From Lepidodermella squamata (taxonomy: Eukaryota; Gastrotricha): DNA of 64,000 nucleotides. Positions 35,152-47,570 of this stretch are shown in pieces; the stretch's first letter is position 1, and the number at the start of each line of letters is the position of its first letter. The notes under the pieces are model-generated. The model was not told where the DNA came from. It did no database searches and saw only the letters and a program-made list of their open reading frames with translations. Position numbers and translations under genes: made by a program. The stretch is from assembly GCA_047495785.1 (NCBI GenBank), contig JBLDXI010000015.1:3782001-3846000 (forward strand). The letters run 5' to 3'.

Positions 35152-38100
35152 ATGATAGGTGCTTTGAATGAAAGCGTGCTGCTCGACGAAGCATTGGAAG
35201 GCCTTTCAACTAATCATGTTGCCCCATTTTCTGGCGACGGCAGTGGCGAGCAGCCGATTGAAGATTCTGACCATGATCACCGCAATCCGTCAGATTACAA
35301 CAGCGGATTTTTATCATTCGTCATCCTCAACGTATGGGCGACCTTTAGCAATATTATTGTCCTAATTGTTATGGGCCGGTCGCGATCACTTCGCCGCAGT
35401 TTCGGCTGCGTTATTATAAGCCTTTCACTAACTGACTTGCTCATTTCACTCATCATCACTCCTATGGCAATTTATTACTACGTGAGGATTATTATGAATT
35501 TTTTGGAATTTATTTATATAATATTCATTTATTAGTACAACTGCGCTAGTTGGCATTTTGGTACAGCGGCCTGTGTTGTTTGGGTGACGGTTAATGTCTT
35601 TCTAGTCACGGCCTCGATTTGTCACCATTGCGCGATAGCTGTCAATCGTTATCTTGCTGTAGCTCGTCCTCATAGCCACAACCAGATCAAAATTGCTACA
35701 ACAGAAGGGGTAATTTTCCGACTATTTTTCTTGATTAAGCTGGAATTTTTAAAAAATTCTGTTAGTTTTCATTGTAAAAAGTCATGTTCTCATTCATCGA
35801 AAAAATGACGTAAACCAATTTTTTTAGCTTGTTTATCGAGTGATACTGCCGTCATGGTCGGTCGGTTTCCTATTCGCCACGGTTCTCGGAGTTCAAGGCG
35901 CAATCTGGCCATCGATCGTCGTAACGGAAATTCCGCCCTCTGCCAACACAGCGTGGCGAACAATTTTAACTTGCGGGGTCGTCGATCGCCCGATCGCTAT
36001 CTATACATCGATCGCATCGCTGGTGCCCCTCGCGCTCACACTTATCGCCAACGTGGGGTCTATATTAATTTTACGAGAACGGTTGAAGCATCGCGAAACG
36101 CTGCACCGCAACATGATTGCTCTTGGAACAAAGCCTCTGAAGCGAGATTCAATTTTCGCAGCCGCTGCTTTATCATCGATGCATTCGCTGAACAGTGAAT
36201 ACGCTATGAATCCGAGCAGTGATCAAACGTTGGAATCCAGCCAAACTCTGCTCACAATAGCTAATCAATCCGCCACTCGGGAGATGGGAGTGATTATTAA
36301 TCTCGACAGTTTACCGCCGGTGGTTAAGCCAGCAGGCGAACCTCCTCATCCTAACCACAACTCACCGTGGAGTTTCCGCAAGCTCAGCAATTTTATCGAC
36401 ATATACCTGGTTAGTTTTATATGATCATTCCTATCACTCAAATTTCAAAAAAAGAACTGTCCCATTTGCTTAGAAATTGAAGTCCAAGGTAATGAAATGA
36501 GCGCACCGGATAAATTGAAATCGACTTCCGACTTCCGAGGGTCGAATAAAAAATATTATATACGCACTTCCGATGCAGAATGATTTAATAGAATGCTCAC
36601 TGGCGCATGAATTTTTTTATTTTTTTCAATGATTCTTAATTTCAAATTCACTCGAAACTGGGTTAAAAAGTTGAATTTTTATTTTTATCATAGAATGAGA
36701 CCGATGGTTACACAGAGTCGAGTGCGCGCAAGAAAATGTCGCTTCGAAAGCGGTTAACTATGGCCAGGGGTCGAAGGTCACATCGAGCCTTCAAACCGTC
36801 AGTTCAAGCATCTCGTCAAACATCTATCGAAGAAGAAGAGAGCGGATTTCACAGCGAACTATCCCGTCCATCTACGCTGTCAATGCCGTCCAATTCTTCA
36901 TTCAGCAATCTTCAACATCCAATCGACAGGCGGTTTTCGGGAATTTCGGTAACTAAAAAGATGCCGAAGTCGATTCTATCGAAAAAGCGAAGTTCGTCCC
37001 TTGACACTTCCTTCGACGCGCAACCGCCTATTAACTGCCAGGCGACTATGGAGTGTATCCACGAGGACGATTTTGAGGCAGAATCTTCCGTAATAGATTC
37101 AGAATCGATGTCACCTCATAACAAGCCGCGTGCACCTTGTTCATGCAAACGTACGCCTAGCTCGGCAACTTTCGTTTCTATGACTTCGGCTCTGTACAAC
37201 GATAATTATAAATCTTACCAGGACGATTTAGCGCTGCTTTCGTCAAAGTCAACGCTGTTTCACTCGAGTTATTTCGACGACGATAGTGACGACAGCAGCG
37301 ATAATGACAGCGATTTCTGCTCGGGCGAAAGCCAGCATCATCACCAAAATCATAATATACTTCGAAAACACAGCGATTACCGGAAAAATCAGCCTAATTA
37401 TCATTTTGGCTGGACTGCGAGTCGAAATCGTAAACGCGCTTTCAGTGTTGACCTACCGCTGCAATACATTTTCGCGCAAAAAGCTCCTTTGGCGAAATTC
37501 GAGAGCAAATCGACATTTTCGATTGATAAAATCGAGAAAATTCCTCCTTTGATAATACATCAAGATTCTATTGATTCTGAGCCAAATCCCAAGTTATTCT
37601 TGCGGAAAGGTTCTTCCAAAAAATCCCTTGATCGATGTAACAACGCCCAGTCACCAGAACCACGCAAAGGTCTTTTGGAAGTAATATCCCAAAGACGGAT
37701 GTCTACAATTATGACTAACCAGAGGTCGTTTGATTCAACTTACGGTTCGCTGGCGACGACCCGAGTTGCGCTTTTCGAAGATCGCCCATCAAACGATTTA
37801 TCGGCGAAAAGACGTAATTTCGCGCAAAGAAGGTCGTTGAAACTAAGCCCGAACAACTTCAGTCCGAACAACGTCAGCCGAAAGCCAACAATTGTTAGAG
37901 CGTCGAGCCTCAAAACAAGGCGCCAAAGTATAAGAACGGAGGTCCACACTCCATTGGCTAAAACAGCTTCGGGGACTTCAGAATCGAGTGGAACAACAAA
38001 CTATGAAATAACAACCGCAAATATGGTTGATAGCGAGGAATCCAAGGTGGTGATGATTAAGCGGAAATCTGAAGTTGCTGCTAATAGCAATTCGTCAATA

Positions 38101-38605
38101 ATATCGCGAATTTCGCGAAAAACGAACAATCACCGGCGTGAGAATGCGGCGAAGCGGCGGTTCCGCAAGCGAGAAAGACAAGCTGAGCGGGCGCTCATTC
38201 TTGTACTGCTGTTCTTGATCTGCCTATGGGTGCCTTACTTCATTAGCAATATGATAACTGGCATATGTCCGTCATGCATCAGTGAGCCGGTTCACGATTT
38301 CTTTCACATTTTCGCTGTCGGATCAACAGGTGGTTTTTTTGTCAATTTAAGGTGGATTATTTATACTGTAATTTCTGCGTGTTATAGGTGCTATAAATCC
38401 GGTGGTTTACATTTTCGCTAGCCGAGACTTTAAGAAAGCGATGCTGCGGCTGTTCCGCAAACGGAAACGCTTCTCTCACCGGCAAATCAACCTTCAGCGC
38501 GGCTCAACACGTTTCAGCACGGCGACGTCGCTGATTACTGGCGTTCAGAACACCTTCGCGACGAGCGATGACACTGCGACTACAGCACAAACTTCATTCA
38601 GATGA
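35152..38605 (+). CDS. Rhodopsin-class GPCR C with very long third intracellular loop
   Basis: Exons 35152-35481, 35536-35709, 35828-36409, 36694-38329 and 38388-38605 give 979 residues. The extracellular N-terminus has a possible N-glycosylation site (NESV). Helices: TM1 FLSFVILNVWATFSNIIVLI, TM2 ISLSLTDLLISLIITPMAIY, TM3 VNVFLVTASICHHCAIAVNR then YLAVARPH, TM4 ILPSWSVGFLFATVLGV, TM6 ALILVLLFLICLWVPYF, TM7 GAINPVVYIFASRDFKK. As in B, the amine-binding Asp position is Asn (TVNVF), and DRY is NRY. Exon 2 is 174 nt in both B and C. The loop (about 550 residues) has an Asp/Ser-rich acidic stretch (DDDSDDSSDNDSD) and the shared block RKRAFSVDLPLQY. The ligand is unknown. Confidence 0.82.
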
Positions 38606-38992
38606 TGAGATTCCCATCATTTTCTCTGAAATGAAATAAATTGAATTCCGACCGTTATATTTCAGCGGCGATTTCAAAAGGCTCAAAAACGTGACATTTT
38701 ATTTTGAAATGTCGGGAAACGTAGTGCAGCATCGTCAAGGAAAACAAACCCAAAGAAATTATAAATAAATTTTTTAAATTCAATTCGTATCACAAACTGC
38801 AAACTTCTTCACAATCAACGATAAAAAGGCTGAGATCGCAGAAAAATTCACAAATCAGAGTGGCACTAGGGGTAGAAAACGAGTTAAAAATTAAAATGAG
38901 CGTAAAAATTTTGACACTTTCGTATAAAAGCAACTCGAGGCACTGAGTGCTGGATACTGGAAAACTTGAGAGAAAAACGTTGCTGTTTCAAT
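38606..38992. other. Convergent 3' region of GPCR C and the MAP10-like gene
   Basis: AT-rich untranslated DNA. AAATAAATT-type sequence just after 38630 may be the GPCR C poly(A) signal. Nothing else was seen. Confidence 0.45.
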
Positions 38993-41900
38993 TCACTGAG
39001 CGTGTAATTTGCCGTCATCGCCAATTATGAAAGTCGGCGTTCGGCTTGGCACGGTGAGTTCGGCCGCGGTTGCGCGTCGCATTATCGGCTTTTTCGGCCC
39101 AATGGGCGCCGTTGAGCTGAGATTGGCAGGAGCACTTGGCCTAACGAGTGGCGACGGGGTTGCGATCGGTTCGCGGCGCGTTGAAGCCAGAGCGGATAAA
39201 TCGACTGTAAATCGCCGGTTCGCGCTACCCGGGCGCTGGAAAGGTTCCGGCGAGGGCACCCCGCCCGAGGCAGACTCACTATCGAACGTATCATCTGCAA
39301 ATAAATAATGATTTTTCAAGTTTTTTCGAAATATTTCATCATTCAAATGAAATTTAAGGATAACACTTATTTCCGTTTCTCATTGATAAACGGGAGAAAC
39401 TCGATTGTAAGAGTCTTAATCGCTCCATTTTGAGGTTTCAGAACTAATTTTTCCCATTTTTTTGAAACTTTTCAATGTTGGCTTCCGATCATATCGGAAA
39501 AATCACTTATTTGTAAAATCGATACTTGCTCAGAAGGCTGAAATAATACTCGAAAAACGAGTAATAGTGGGATCTATGGGCTAAATTGCCAAAACGAGAA
39601 AACGAGAAACTTGAAAACTAATGTTTTATATTTTGGGAAAATTTATGCATTAAGCATATTTTTTACGATTGATAGAGCTCCAGTTATCATTCATTTCCAT
39701 TCGAAAGATTAGACATCAATTTAATCGATATTAAAACTCACCATTATAATCTGAGATGGATCTACTGCTAAGCCGGCCCCTATTCGGTGTAGTTGGCTTG
39801 CTTTGAGCTGGAGCAGATTCATCACTTTCACTCTCTCGCCTCTCGTAATACTGCGGCAAATCAGGCACAGTTCCTAGGGTCGGCGAAACTTTCTCCCCGC
39901 CATCCTCTCTTCTATTCATCCCAGACGCCATAGACATGGCATGTTCAATCTCAGGCTCGGGCTCGTCGTTTTCTTCCACCCTGGAGAACGGCGTAGTCAA
40001 CTGCGCAACAGTGTGTCGTCTCGCCATCGAAACAGTCGGTTTGTTAACAACGTAAGTTGTTTTCAAGGAAGACGGCGGCTTTGGCTTTTCAACAATAGTA
40101 CCCGGGGCAGATTTCGTCCGGCTTAAACTTGGTTTCAATTCCTTTTCCGGTTTCTCATCAATTTGTTGATGCCGCTGGCTGGTGGTAGTAGTAGTAGTAC
40201 CCGATGCGATTTGCAGCTGTTTCATCAGAAATTTAGCCATCGCCTCGGCAACCATGTCCTCTAGCAAATCGGGCGGTTGATTGACCAGGGTTGATACATC
40301 ATCTTGACTGGCAATGCTATTCCGGGCAGAAATTATACGAACACTCTTGCCCTGTTGCGGTTTGTTATCGTCATAAACAACAGCCGTTCCTTCAGTATTC
40401 ACGCCAATAGTGTTAGTCGCCGCGGCTGGTTTCTTCGACAATTTCGACTTCCGTCTTCGGCGTTTCGTGACCACGGGCACTTCGATAACTGAAATTATAG
40501 AAAAATGTGTGATTAGGCTTGATCTCGACTGAAAATCGTAATTTCTCCCCGAGATTGATTACTTTCACTATTCAATTTTGCAGGTAATTTAGACTGATAA
40601 TCGAATTAAAATCGATAACCAAAAATAGGAAAACCTGCGAATAAGACGATTTTTTTTAAGATGGATCAACTTACTTTTTTCGACAACTTTCGGCCGCGAT
40701 TTCCCGAGGTACCAAAACGGGACAGGCGGCGGCGATGGAGTTATGCCTCGAGGGACCCTTGCCAGCGGGGTTTGACGTCGCCAGCTGTGTCGCCGTCTTC
40801 GGGTCGGCTGGGTCACCTCGCAACTAGGCTGCGTGTAACACCGTTTCACTCGTTCACACTCCTCGCGAGACACCGGCCTCGGGTAGTAGGGCGACGGAGA
40901 TCGCAGCCCGGACCGCAAAAATCGGCATTTGACCGAAAAACAGTTTTTACCATGCCGGCATTGTTGGTAGGAATTGCCGCGTTCGATCACGTATTCGCGA
41001 TTCGTTGGGCTTTTACTGCGACTCCGGCCGCGTCGTCTAACCGGCCCACTTTGGCACGCCTTGTCGATTTGGCGACGGAAAGTTACAATCGGCGAAGATC
41101 GATTCATCATTTCCGGCGAGGATACCGGGCTCATTCGATCACTCCTCGCGACTCGCCGCGATTCAACTTCAAGCTGATCGAAATGATAGGGCGAACAACG
41201 AAAACGGGTCGGTTCGTGGATGATAACTTGCTCATTTCTATCGTAATCAACCTCTTCATCGTCGTAATCGTAATTTTTAGGCGGCTTTTTCGAGTCAATC
41301 AAATCGGATATTTGTTCCGCAAATTTTTTACTATTAGCCAAATTAGCAGGCTCAGAAATCATTACACCGCTCTTAGCTACTATTTTTTCCTCTTTGGCCG
41401 GCAAATTTTCCATTGAAGCGAGAGACACGTCGACGTTGAAGCTGGAAAAACCAGGCTTGAAATTTTCATTCGCCTCACTTTTCGGGCCTAAATAGTACAA
41501 TCGAACGTCGATTTTAGCTTCACCGCAAACATTAAGGTGGTTGCGGCTGTAGAATGGTACCACGTGTTGTGTAGCCTCGGCGCAACACGGGCGCTGGAAG
41601 CCGAATCGTTTCGCTTTCAGCTGAAGCTCTTCGAAAATCGGAACCATATCCAACGAGGCCATAGCTTTTACGCTAGGCACCACACTTCCGTAAAATTCAA
41701 GTAACACAACATATAGCAGGCGTGACGTAGTAGAGAAGGCGTGTTGAAGCTGGTCAAAAGTTGCGTCGAATAGGCAAGACTTGCCAGATTTGAAAGAGTA
41801 TGCGTTTTTCTGTGATTGAAGCGTCGTCAAGAGAACGGCTTCATCTGCGCATCGAAGAACAGGAATTCTATCGGGCGGAACCAAATCGACGACTTGCATT

Positions 41901-42013
41901 GGAAAATTTAGAAAACGGAAGGCAACCGCCGGAATTACGACGATTTCTTTACGATCGTCGACATGGATCGAGTCGACAATCACGTCTAGAGCGAATAGGT
42001 CGGAAGAAGTCAT
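38993..42013 (-). CDS. MAP10-like protein (MAP10 N-terminal domain plus disordered tail)
   Basis: Exons 42013-40675, 40488-39742 and 39294-38993 join in phase 1 at both junctions to give 795 residues. Residues 1-190 resemble the N-terminal domain of microtubule-associated protein 10: DLFALDVIVDSI, IPAVAFRFLNFPMQVVDL, SFKSGKSCLFDATFDQL, LLYVVLLEFYGSVVP. MAP10 stabilises microtubules at the spindle midzone; that role is only inferred here. The rest is disordered, rich in Arg, Ser and Pro. It contains a Cys/His cluster (CRHGKNCFSVKCRF), basic runs (KRRRRKSKLSKK) and many Ser/Thr-Pro sites. A C2-like protein of another family is the main alternative. It converges on GPCR C. Confidence 0.55.
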
Positions 42014-42399
42014 CGGAAGACAATGTCAAAATATAAAAATATTCGCTCTAAAGAATGAAAAAAAAACATTGAAAAATTTACTGAAATATCAGCTTTTCTT
42101 TTCCAAATCGGCACCTTGATTTAGGCAGGTTATTGTCCACATAATATTTTAGCAGTTTTCGTATAAGCACATGATATTTTTATATACCCATAAATCAATT
42201 ATTTGCATGTGTTTAGTAAACAAAAAACCGGCTCATGAAGGGAAAAGGTCACCTTTTCAGGAATAAAAGGAAGAGCACACGAGTATGGAAACAACTTATG
42301 CATTTCTTTAGCAGCGATTGCAATCAAGTAAATAATATAATATTATATCCTCACGAGAAAAAATATAGACACTAGGTTTCTAGCTAAATCTCAATTTTA
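42014..42399. other. Spacer between the MAP10-like gene start and the phosphorylase kinase copy 2 end
   Basis: AT-rich, no coding sequence. It probably holds the promoter of the MAP10-like gene and the 3' UTR of the kinase subunit gene; both are on the minus strand. Confidence 0.45.
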
Positions 42400-45300
42400 T
42401 CAGCTGACGGGACATTCGACATAATCGGTACCGGCAATTGTAGGCACCGAAAACGCATATAGGGCTGAAAAATAGAAAATTAAAATTCCACCTTAAAATT
42501 TATTTGCTTTACTCACCTGCTCTCGATAGGTATGTCAGAGTGCCGAAACGACCAGATGGGGCCGAATCGTAGAAATAAGCGCAAATGCCGGCTGGTCCGT
42601 GGCAAATCGGCGACGATTCGCGATTCGTTCGACGGCGGTAGTTGCTGCCGAAGTTAGCGCAACAAGACTTTGCCGCGCCGCCTTCAATCGCGCTCTGTTC
42701 CTCCAGGAACAAATCATTCGCAGCCGCTATGACACGATCAACATGAATTGTGCCGTGGAACATGATCAAACCATGGTCGTTTTCGGATAACGTCGCCAGA
42801 CTCGATAGAGCCTCGACGAAAAGTTGACGGTAGTTCGGGTCAGGCACACGATTTAAGGCGGCTTCAACGTGCAACGCAAATTTCAGTTCGTGTTGCGTCA
42901 TTTCTCGAGTTAGAGAAGACGGAATATGTCTATCGAAGACTACTATACCCTCGCAACGTTCCAACAACCGCCAAACACTGGCGTAAAATCCGATCGGGAC
43001 TCGATTAAGGGAGCCGTCAAGACGCCGCCGCCGGAACCATTGGCCATGGCGGTAGACTTCGCCAACGTCCATTTCTTCCTCGGATTGGCCGTCCTTCCCG
43101 TCGTCTGTTGATGCGTTGCTGAGCGTGCGTTCAAAGGCGAAAACTGAGGGTAGGCGATCGCCACTCCTGTCGACGCCCTTATCCGGGCCCGGGCTGTTCG
43201 CCTGTGAGAAACTGTGTTCGCCCGCCAGTTCTTTCGCGAAATGAGACGCCTGGCGCGCGAAGGAACGTTTCGAAGCGCGACTAGTCACCATTTGGCCGAC
43301 GGACATGCTCGACGCGGCGCGCATGCTCTTGTCGCTCGGGGCCAGTTCGGAGCCGGACAGCACTCGAGATAGCAGGGTTTTCATTTGAAACGGACTCAGG
43401 TTGAACAGGTGCTCGGTCGCCTCCTCAGGCGTACACGACATCATAGCACCCAGCTCGCTAGCCATGACCTAAAAAATTACGTTGTTAATAAAACGAAAAG
43501 AAGGAAAGGGAATATTTAAATAGAACCACATTTTATATCCGATAAAAAATTTGACCGCTAACAATTAAAAAACGATAATTTTTCGAATTTTTCGAATTTC
43601 CTAGAAAAGCGCAAGTGTTTGGCTTGAAAATGAGCGATTCTTAGCTTTCCCCAAGCCATGAACAAATTGTTCAAGTAAATATTAAAATTTCCAGTTTTAG
43701 ACCGTTGGGATGTTCCAATCCTCCTTAAACAGAGAAAATCATTATTTAGCCGATAAGTCCAACTGTTTCAGATTGATGCGAAGCAACTAGCATAACTATT
43801 GGAACTTATGAATATCTAGTGAAATTTCTCACATCAGAATAAGAACTTCAAATAAAATCGACTGAGACCTAAAAATAGCTAAATATTTGAAAGGTGAGGC
43901 TATGTTCAGCATCAGTTGATAATTCATCAACTGATGCTGAAAATGGAAACTTTTTAGGGCGGTTTTTTAATTTCAATTCGCGCTCTTTAGCTTAGAAGCC
44001 CATTTTCACCCATAGCAAGGCTGATGGTTAATAGCTTCGTTTTGATATCGACTCAATTCAAGTTTATTGAAACCTTGAAATTGCTTCAAACTTTTTCATT
44101 CAATTATTTTCGACCGAAAAAAAGATAAAATAGGATCCTAAAAATGAAAATTACCTGTGTAATAAGACCGATGCGAATGCGCAACATGTTGCTGAAAAGC
44201 CGAGGTTCGCTCTTCATAAGCATCGAAAGGTCGACTATCAATTCTTGGGTGATAACCGTCAATGTCGGATCGCCATTGCAAGTCGATCGAATCAACGCCT
44301 CGAGTTCATCCGGCGGTAACGGGGTGGTCACTACTTTTTCGCTGGGTTCAGGTGGTAGACCGATTGTCACCTGTTTTCCGCGGACCAATACGTCGGTTAG
44401 ACATTTGGCGAGGTCATCGGGGCGACGGCGCAATACCCCGGCGGCGTGACGAACCAGCCACCACTCGCGGGTCTCCGACGCGCGGTCACCCAGTTCAGCG
44501 ACCAGGTCTTTGACCGGGCAGCCAAACGGCGTCGGCCAGTCGAGACCTTTGGCCAGGTACAAACAATGAATCAAATCGGCTTGTTCGTGAAGATTGCTCG
44601 TTTCACGCAGAGATTCAATCAGCTCATTGATATCACTTTGCAACGCGAGTTGGATGGCTCCGATCGAACTGGGTGACGGGTGCATGGTGACTAACAGATT
44701 CGACGGGCGGGCTCGAGGGGTTGTAGCCAGTGGCGAATTAGCTATGTCGGAACAACTCGCCGACACCACCATACCGCCTTGGGGTGAGCAGGAAGACGGC
44801 CTGGCTAATCGCTGCATAGGCACCCCGCCATGATGCTCGACCGTACTGATAAACTCATCCAAACTCAATTCGGTCAGGGGCACAAATGCGGCTATCGACG
44901 GGTCTAGGGTGGTATTGATGTTGTCTTTTCTTGAATTCGGGGTCGTTCGGTCGTTGTCACCGGGTAAGAACTCGGCCGATGCCGGGCGCAAATTCGGCGT
45001 TGGGTACACAGATTGGCGCCGCTTTGACACGATACCAGCGACGCGTTTCGCCGTCATCGACATGCGCCGGCCCACATCGCGAATCGAATGCTCGGTATCA
45101 TTCAACTTGCTGTCATCCTGAGACTCGGCAACAATCGACGACAGCCTAGCAACAGGGTGGTGGGATGAGTGCAGCTGAATGAAGCGATCTAGCGACTGCT
45201 TCGAAAAGTGCTCAGAATGCTCGAGGAAGGACAAACGCGTCACGCAGGACGTTGAAATGAACTGCTTCAGGGTACCAACTTGCACCCGATGACCGCCGAT

Positions 45301-47174
45301 AATACCCGATTGAAGGTTCTGAAGCGCTGATATGAAAATATTTCTCGCCTCATCGGCCTGGTCCAGCAAGCGGTGGTTGATCGTTAGAACAACCGTAGGG
45401 CGCCCGAGCATGGTCCAATTTTTGTTTAAATACGCAACAGTCGTCGTGAATACATCAATGAGAAATTCGTTGTCCAAACCGAGGTAAAACACCTGTTGAT
45501 CGAGGAAACTGGGCGAAAACACGAAAACTTCGTCGTGTAACATATACAGCTTTGACGTAGCAAGCACGCCCAGTTCGTTGGAGGCGCGACCGGACAGGCC
45601 GAGGCGTTTATTTTTCCCCAAATGGGAGTAGAGGTACGAAAGAATTCGGGCGCGATGAACATGAACCGGGGCGGCTTCGTTCAAAGTTTGGCAAACTATG
45701 CCGTGTTGTGCGATTCGTTCTTTGATTTCAAGATCTTCCGCCAGGATAACAACCTGGGTTACAACTTCCGGCCGGGTTTGGCTGATCAATCGGCGGTTAA
45801 GGGGGTCGATCTCTCCGGGTGAAATCAGCCGTTCGTAGACCATTCTCGCGACAATGTACAGCGATTGGCCCCATTTGTGGGGCACTCGGCCGAACGGGTG
45901 GCGGGCCTGCGAGCCCGGGTTAGCCCGTTCAAGAGCGACTAGTTCCGGGTCGACCCGGTACAGCTCCGGTATGACGTCGATGCCGTCATGATGCACAGTT
46001 AGGGCCTCGAGGCGCTTCAACAACTGCCCAGCATCGCTAACATCTCGCTCAATATCGGCTTGATGATCCTCGTTTGAGCAGGCAACGTTATGATCGCCAA
46101 ATAAAGCATCAAGAGCCAAATATGCAAAGAAAATTGGCCACTCGCACTCGATATTCTGAAAAAAAATTAAGTAGGATTTTTCAGTGGAAAAGCGAGATTT
46201 CTTACCTCAAATAGTTTAAGCTCATGAAGTTCGTAGTGAAGCCGATTCGGGTCTTCGAGAGCTGTTTTGTAGCCGTCTCGTAAAAATCGTTTACAGCCAT
46301 GTTTGCCCTCCAATTTTTCGCGAATTTCACGTTTCGTAGCCTCTACAACTTGCCGGTCTTCAACAGCAAAAGCCGGGTAGCCAATGACAGCTAAAACAGC
46401 CGAATCGACCTCTTTCGATAGTGACTCGCGCGGCAACATTGACAACAAAACAGCGTTACACATTGAAGTTTCGTCAGGTAGCGTGTGGATTAAGGAGGCT
46501 GAACCGCCCTGCGCGCCGAATAGATTCAACCCGTCAAGGGAGCGAAGAGCTGCGTGGGCCATACCCACCGAGCTAGCATTCAGCTCAGTCAAACCGTGAT
46601 TCGTCTTATCACCCCGCTCCCAAATACCATAATCAGGAATACGATACGCGGCTTCGATGTAAAATACAAGATTTTGAATGAAAGCAACCTCATCCAAGGT
46701 GCGGATAATCTGAAGGCCGGACGTCGTAGTTTCAGCAAGGATAAGCAGGTACAACGAAACGGCGTCGAGTTGTAAATGGCCCCATTTGTCATCGGCGACA
46801 ATTGGTTGACAAGTCCGGCTGTCGTATTTCGCATGCAGCGAATCAATCGGAGCTTGGGTCACCTTAAATTTCTCCAATTTTTCGCGTTGAAGCATAAAAC
46901 AACGTAAAAGGCCTCGCATCAGCCGGACTACACATTGCTCGAATTCATATGCCTTCGCTCGGTCGACCTCGCTATCGGACGATTTTCGGTAAACGAGGGA
47001 CAGCGCCCACACGGCGAGGATTGAATACACATTATCACGAATCCACGCGTCCGGATTTTTATCGGTGTCAGCTATCAAACCTGTGACAGGGTGCTGCAAC
47101 TCTAGAATAGTTTTTGACACCACCCGGGTGAAATAGGTTATTCGAGCTGACGACGAAGCTGTTCGTCGCCGCAT
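42400..47174 (-). CDS. PHKA: Phosphorylase b kinase regulatory subunit alpha, downstream copy
   Basis: The alpha subunit holds phosphorylase kinase inactive until it is phosphorylated; the enzyme activates glycogen phosphorylase. Exons 47174-46206, 46155-44155, 43468-42517 and 42464-42400 give 1328 residues. The N-terminal glucoamylase-like domain is clear: [84 protein letters not shown]. Exon 2 begins NIECEWP and continues [26 protein letters not shown] and [19 protein letters not shown]. The C-terminal exon ends ...ECPVS, a CaaX-type box fitting the known farnesylation of this subunit. Copy 1 is directly upstream. The introns after LITQ and before the C-terminal exon are specific to this copy. 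Confidence 0.93.
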
Positions 47175-47570
47175 TTTGTCAACACTAGTCCGTCAATTTC
47201 ACTCGATATATCATTCGCTAAGATTTGCCTAAAAAAATTGGAAAAAATTGTTTCATTTCAGTATTTATAATAACGATTTTCATGGTGTTAAGCACCGCTC
47301 GGACGTAAAATAAACGGCAGGGAAACTAAACGTGACGTAACACAAGGGAAGACAAGATAATTTTTGATGGTGTCGTTTGCAATAAATATTAATTCAAGTA
47401 AGAAAAAGACAGCTCACAATATTTTAATTAAAAAACAACAAGTACAAATTTGACAAGCAACTTCGCGTCTACCACAGTCGAAGAAAGAATACTACGGGAT
47501 GGCAAAAAAGCGCAAAATTATATTCAATAGTGATGTCATCATAATCTTCAAATGTACAAAAATAAGGCAA
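47175..47570. other. Spacer between the two phosphorylase kinase alpha genes
   Basis: Nearly 400 bp of AT-rich DNA holding the end of the upstream copy and the promoter of the downstream copy. No other feature was seen. Confidence 0.45.

Noticed and set aside
40661-41416. 251-codon plus-strand open frame
   Set aside because: It lies antisense to the first exon of the MAP10-like gene, whose frame continues in phase across two introns. The plus-strand translation is Arg-rich with no recognisable domain.
44144-45149. Overlapping plus-strand open frames in the phosphorylase kinase region
   Set aside because: Mirror frames of well-conserved PHKA coding sequence.
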